64,000 nucleotides of DNA, taken from Zonotrichia leucophrys gambelii (Eukaryota; Chordata; Aves; Passeriformes; Passerellidae). Shown piece by piece: positions 62,301 to 64,000 of this stretch. The stretch is from contig NC_088171.1 in NCBI RefSeq assembly GCF_028769735.1, positions 125,758,533 through 125,822,532 of the forward strand, in the 5' to 3' direction. A program made the translations under genes and the position numbers. Within the stretch, counting starts at the first letter, position 1. Each line of letters starts with the position of its first letter. The notes below the pieces were generated by a model. It was not told the origin of the DNA. It made no database searches and was given only the letters and a program-made list of their open reading frames with translations.

Positions 62301-64000
62301 TTAAGTTCTAGGTATAGATGCTCCAACTGTGTTTTCTAAATTTTGGGTATTCAGCTCATCAAGCCCAGTCCTAGTAATTCTGTTGTATCTATTTATTTTT
62401 CATCAATAATTTTTGGAAAAGAAAAAAGTAGCCCGGAAAAACCACAAATATATCTCTGTGTGAAAAAAAGTAATAAAAAACCTCAGTTTCCCAGTCATAC
62501 AACTTTATGCTTGTTTTCTTTCTGGAAAAGTTCAATGCTATATAATAAAATAGGACTGGGAAGTCTTCCTTGTTATTTTAGGCAATTTCCTTATTTAAAG
62601 TAATGCCATGATAGGAATAACTAAGATAAGTGCTGGAAAAAAATCCGAAGCTTGAAAGATCACGAGAGAGAATTGAATAGTGCTGAAAGCAGAATAGTAT
62701 CTCAGAGGCCACCAGGTCTGTGAATCAAACCACAACAATATAATAACATGATAGCCAGGTGAATGTAAGCTCTCAGGATCTTATTTATAAAGTAGGACCC
62801 ATTAAATGGAAAGCACATCTGCTTTAAACTTGCTAGATACCAGCCAATGTCGCTGCAAATCTGAAATCTTAATACATTCACAAATATTTACTGTCATCTA
62901 AAATGGGAGGAAACCCCAATTTGGTTTAATTCTCTTAGTCTCAGTATCCTTGAAGTGAAATTTCCACCTTTTACATCTCCACAAGGGTGTTAAGGACAAA
63001 AAAATGCACTGGAGACTTTTCCTTATTTGTGAGGACAACATTGAAAATTTTTTTTAATACAACAACACAGAATTTAATTCCTAAGGTTGAGAGCTTCCTT
63101 CCAAGGAATAGAAACACAATTCCAAAGCTCATTGCATTTGTAAAATACATTCTGATTCATGGGCACAGTTCCATCCATGAAGACCTGACTTAAATCTATG
63201 GACATAAGTTTTAGAAAACCTCTACAAGAGTTGATAAGTGCAGGTAATTAATTTCTAAGTGTAGCATCTCTTCAAGCATTCAGCTTGTTGAACCCAGACT
63301 CGTTTTTTAAGCAAATAGCAATGCTATGAAGATTTTACAAGTTTCTGCTATAACTGCAGGAGAGACAAAAATGATAAATGCAATTTTAATTTCTGTACCA
63401 ATAACTCTATTTTAACAAGCTTTAAGGAGCATAAATATTTGACTCTCTTCCTCAAATGAATGCAGTTAAATAAGCAGTAGCAATAATTATTCTGTTTCTA
63501 AACACTGATTTCCGGGACCTCAGCACATTACAGAGCACATTGCAGACTGAAAGGTGAAATATATGAGTTTTAATGAATCACAAGAATCTGCTGTAGCATT
63601 CCTTCAATTATAATAAAATTCCGGAAACTGTGTTTTTTAAAATAAAGTAAAAAATTAACCTTCCAAACTCATGATTTTTTGAAATGGGTATATAATGAAT
63701 GTTTTGATTGGTCACTTGATGTGAGTTTGTAACATGTATTTTGCTTATGGCTCAGCCCCAAACTTTAACCATAAACCTCAGACATTAATCCATTCAAACT
63801 GAAACCAAAGTATTCCAGTAATTTTCAGATCTCTATGTTGCAAATTTTAATATAAATATTCTGTCAGAAGACATCACAAAATTAAGTCTTGTGGCAGTGC
63901 TCCACTCTTTGGGAATTTTTTCACTTTAGGAGGTTGGCAGACTCCAGATGAGGCACATTTATACTTCTTTGGAACTCTGCTGTAGGAAAACACACAGTTT
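59380..64000. other. Unique AT-rich non-coding sequence to the window end
   Basis: No gene, RNA or interspersed repeat was recognised in 4.6 kb. A perfect 16-base palindrome ACTTTTTTAAAAAAGT lies at 60574-60589. Frames of up to 125 codons (59323-59700, plus) have no domains. Confidence 0.5.
60574..60589. repeat. 16-base perfect palindrome
   Basis: ACTTTTTTAAAAAAGT is its own reverse complement. It is mostly T and A, so chance or slippage may account for it. Confidence 0.9.

Overview
This window looks like non-coding nuclear DNA from a bird, probably a passerine. It is AT-rich and has no dense coding. Its recognisable interspersed repeats are CR1 LINE fragments, the dominant avian retroposon, and no Alu, L1 or B-type SINE was recognised. 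One CR1 piece (47966-48150) ends in the family's octamer repeats and follows the passerine-type CR1 3' end as I remember it. A segment at 52745-53215 looks like a solo LTR of an avian endogenous retrovirus. The passerine placement rests on recalled repeat consensus sequences and needs a repeat-library search.

No protein-coding gene or exon can be supported on either strand. The longest open frames are about 110-160 codons. They are hydrophobic, low-complexity or compositionally ordinary, show no recognisable domain, and occur about as often as expected in AT-rich DNA. No rRNA, tRNA, snRNA or CRISPR was seen. The best reading is a gene desert or the inside of a very large intron.

Layout. 1-10.7 kb: unique AT-rich DNA with small repeats and one octamer-bearing block near 6.2 kb. 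10.7-19 kb: two blocks that look like conserved non-coding elements (10.75-10.93 and 16.56-16.75 kb), a CR1 3' end (12.67-12.94 kb), a pyrimidine-rich tract (15.48-15.79 kb), a long TTA/TTG microsatellite (18.30-18.42 kb) and an internal CR1 fragment (18.62-18.89 kb). 19-33 kb: mostly unique sequence with a purine-rich tract (22.2-22.6 kb), a perfect 16-bp hairpin (25.18-25.21 kb) and two GC-richer patches. 33-48 kb: a CATAG-type array beside a possible CR1 tail, a perfect 63-bp tandem duplication (39.72-39.84 kb), more CNE-like blocks, an AT/GT microsatellite and a CR1 end. 48-64 kb: a G/T-rich array beside a plus-strand CR1, the LTR-like segment, an AT-rich foldback cluster, a CNE-like block at 55.9-56.1 kb and an older CR1 fragment at 59.2 kb.

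The likely biology is regulatory and structural: candidate enhancers in a gene desert, with decayed retroelements between them. I found no evidence of a new multi-gene system. The observations most worth checking are the perfect inverted repeats, the identical 63-bp duplication and the CNE-like blocks.
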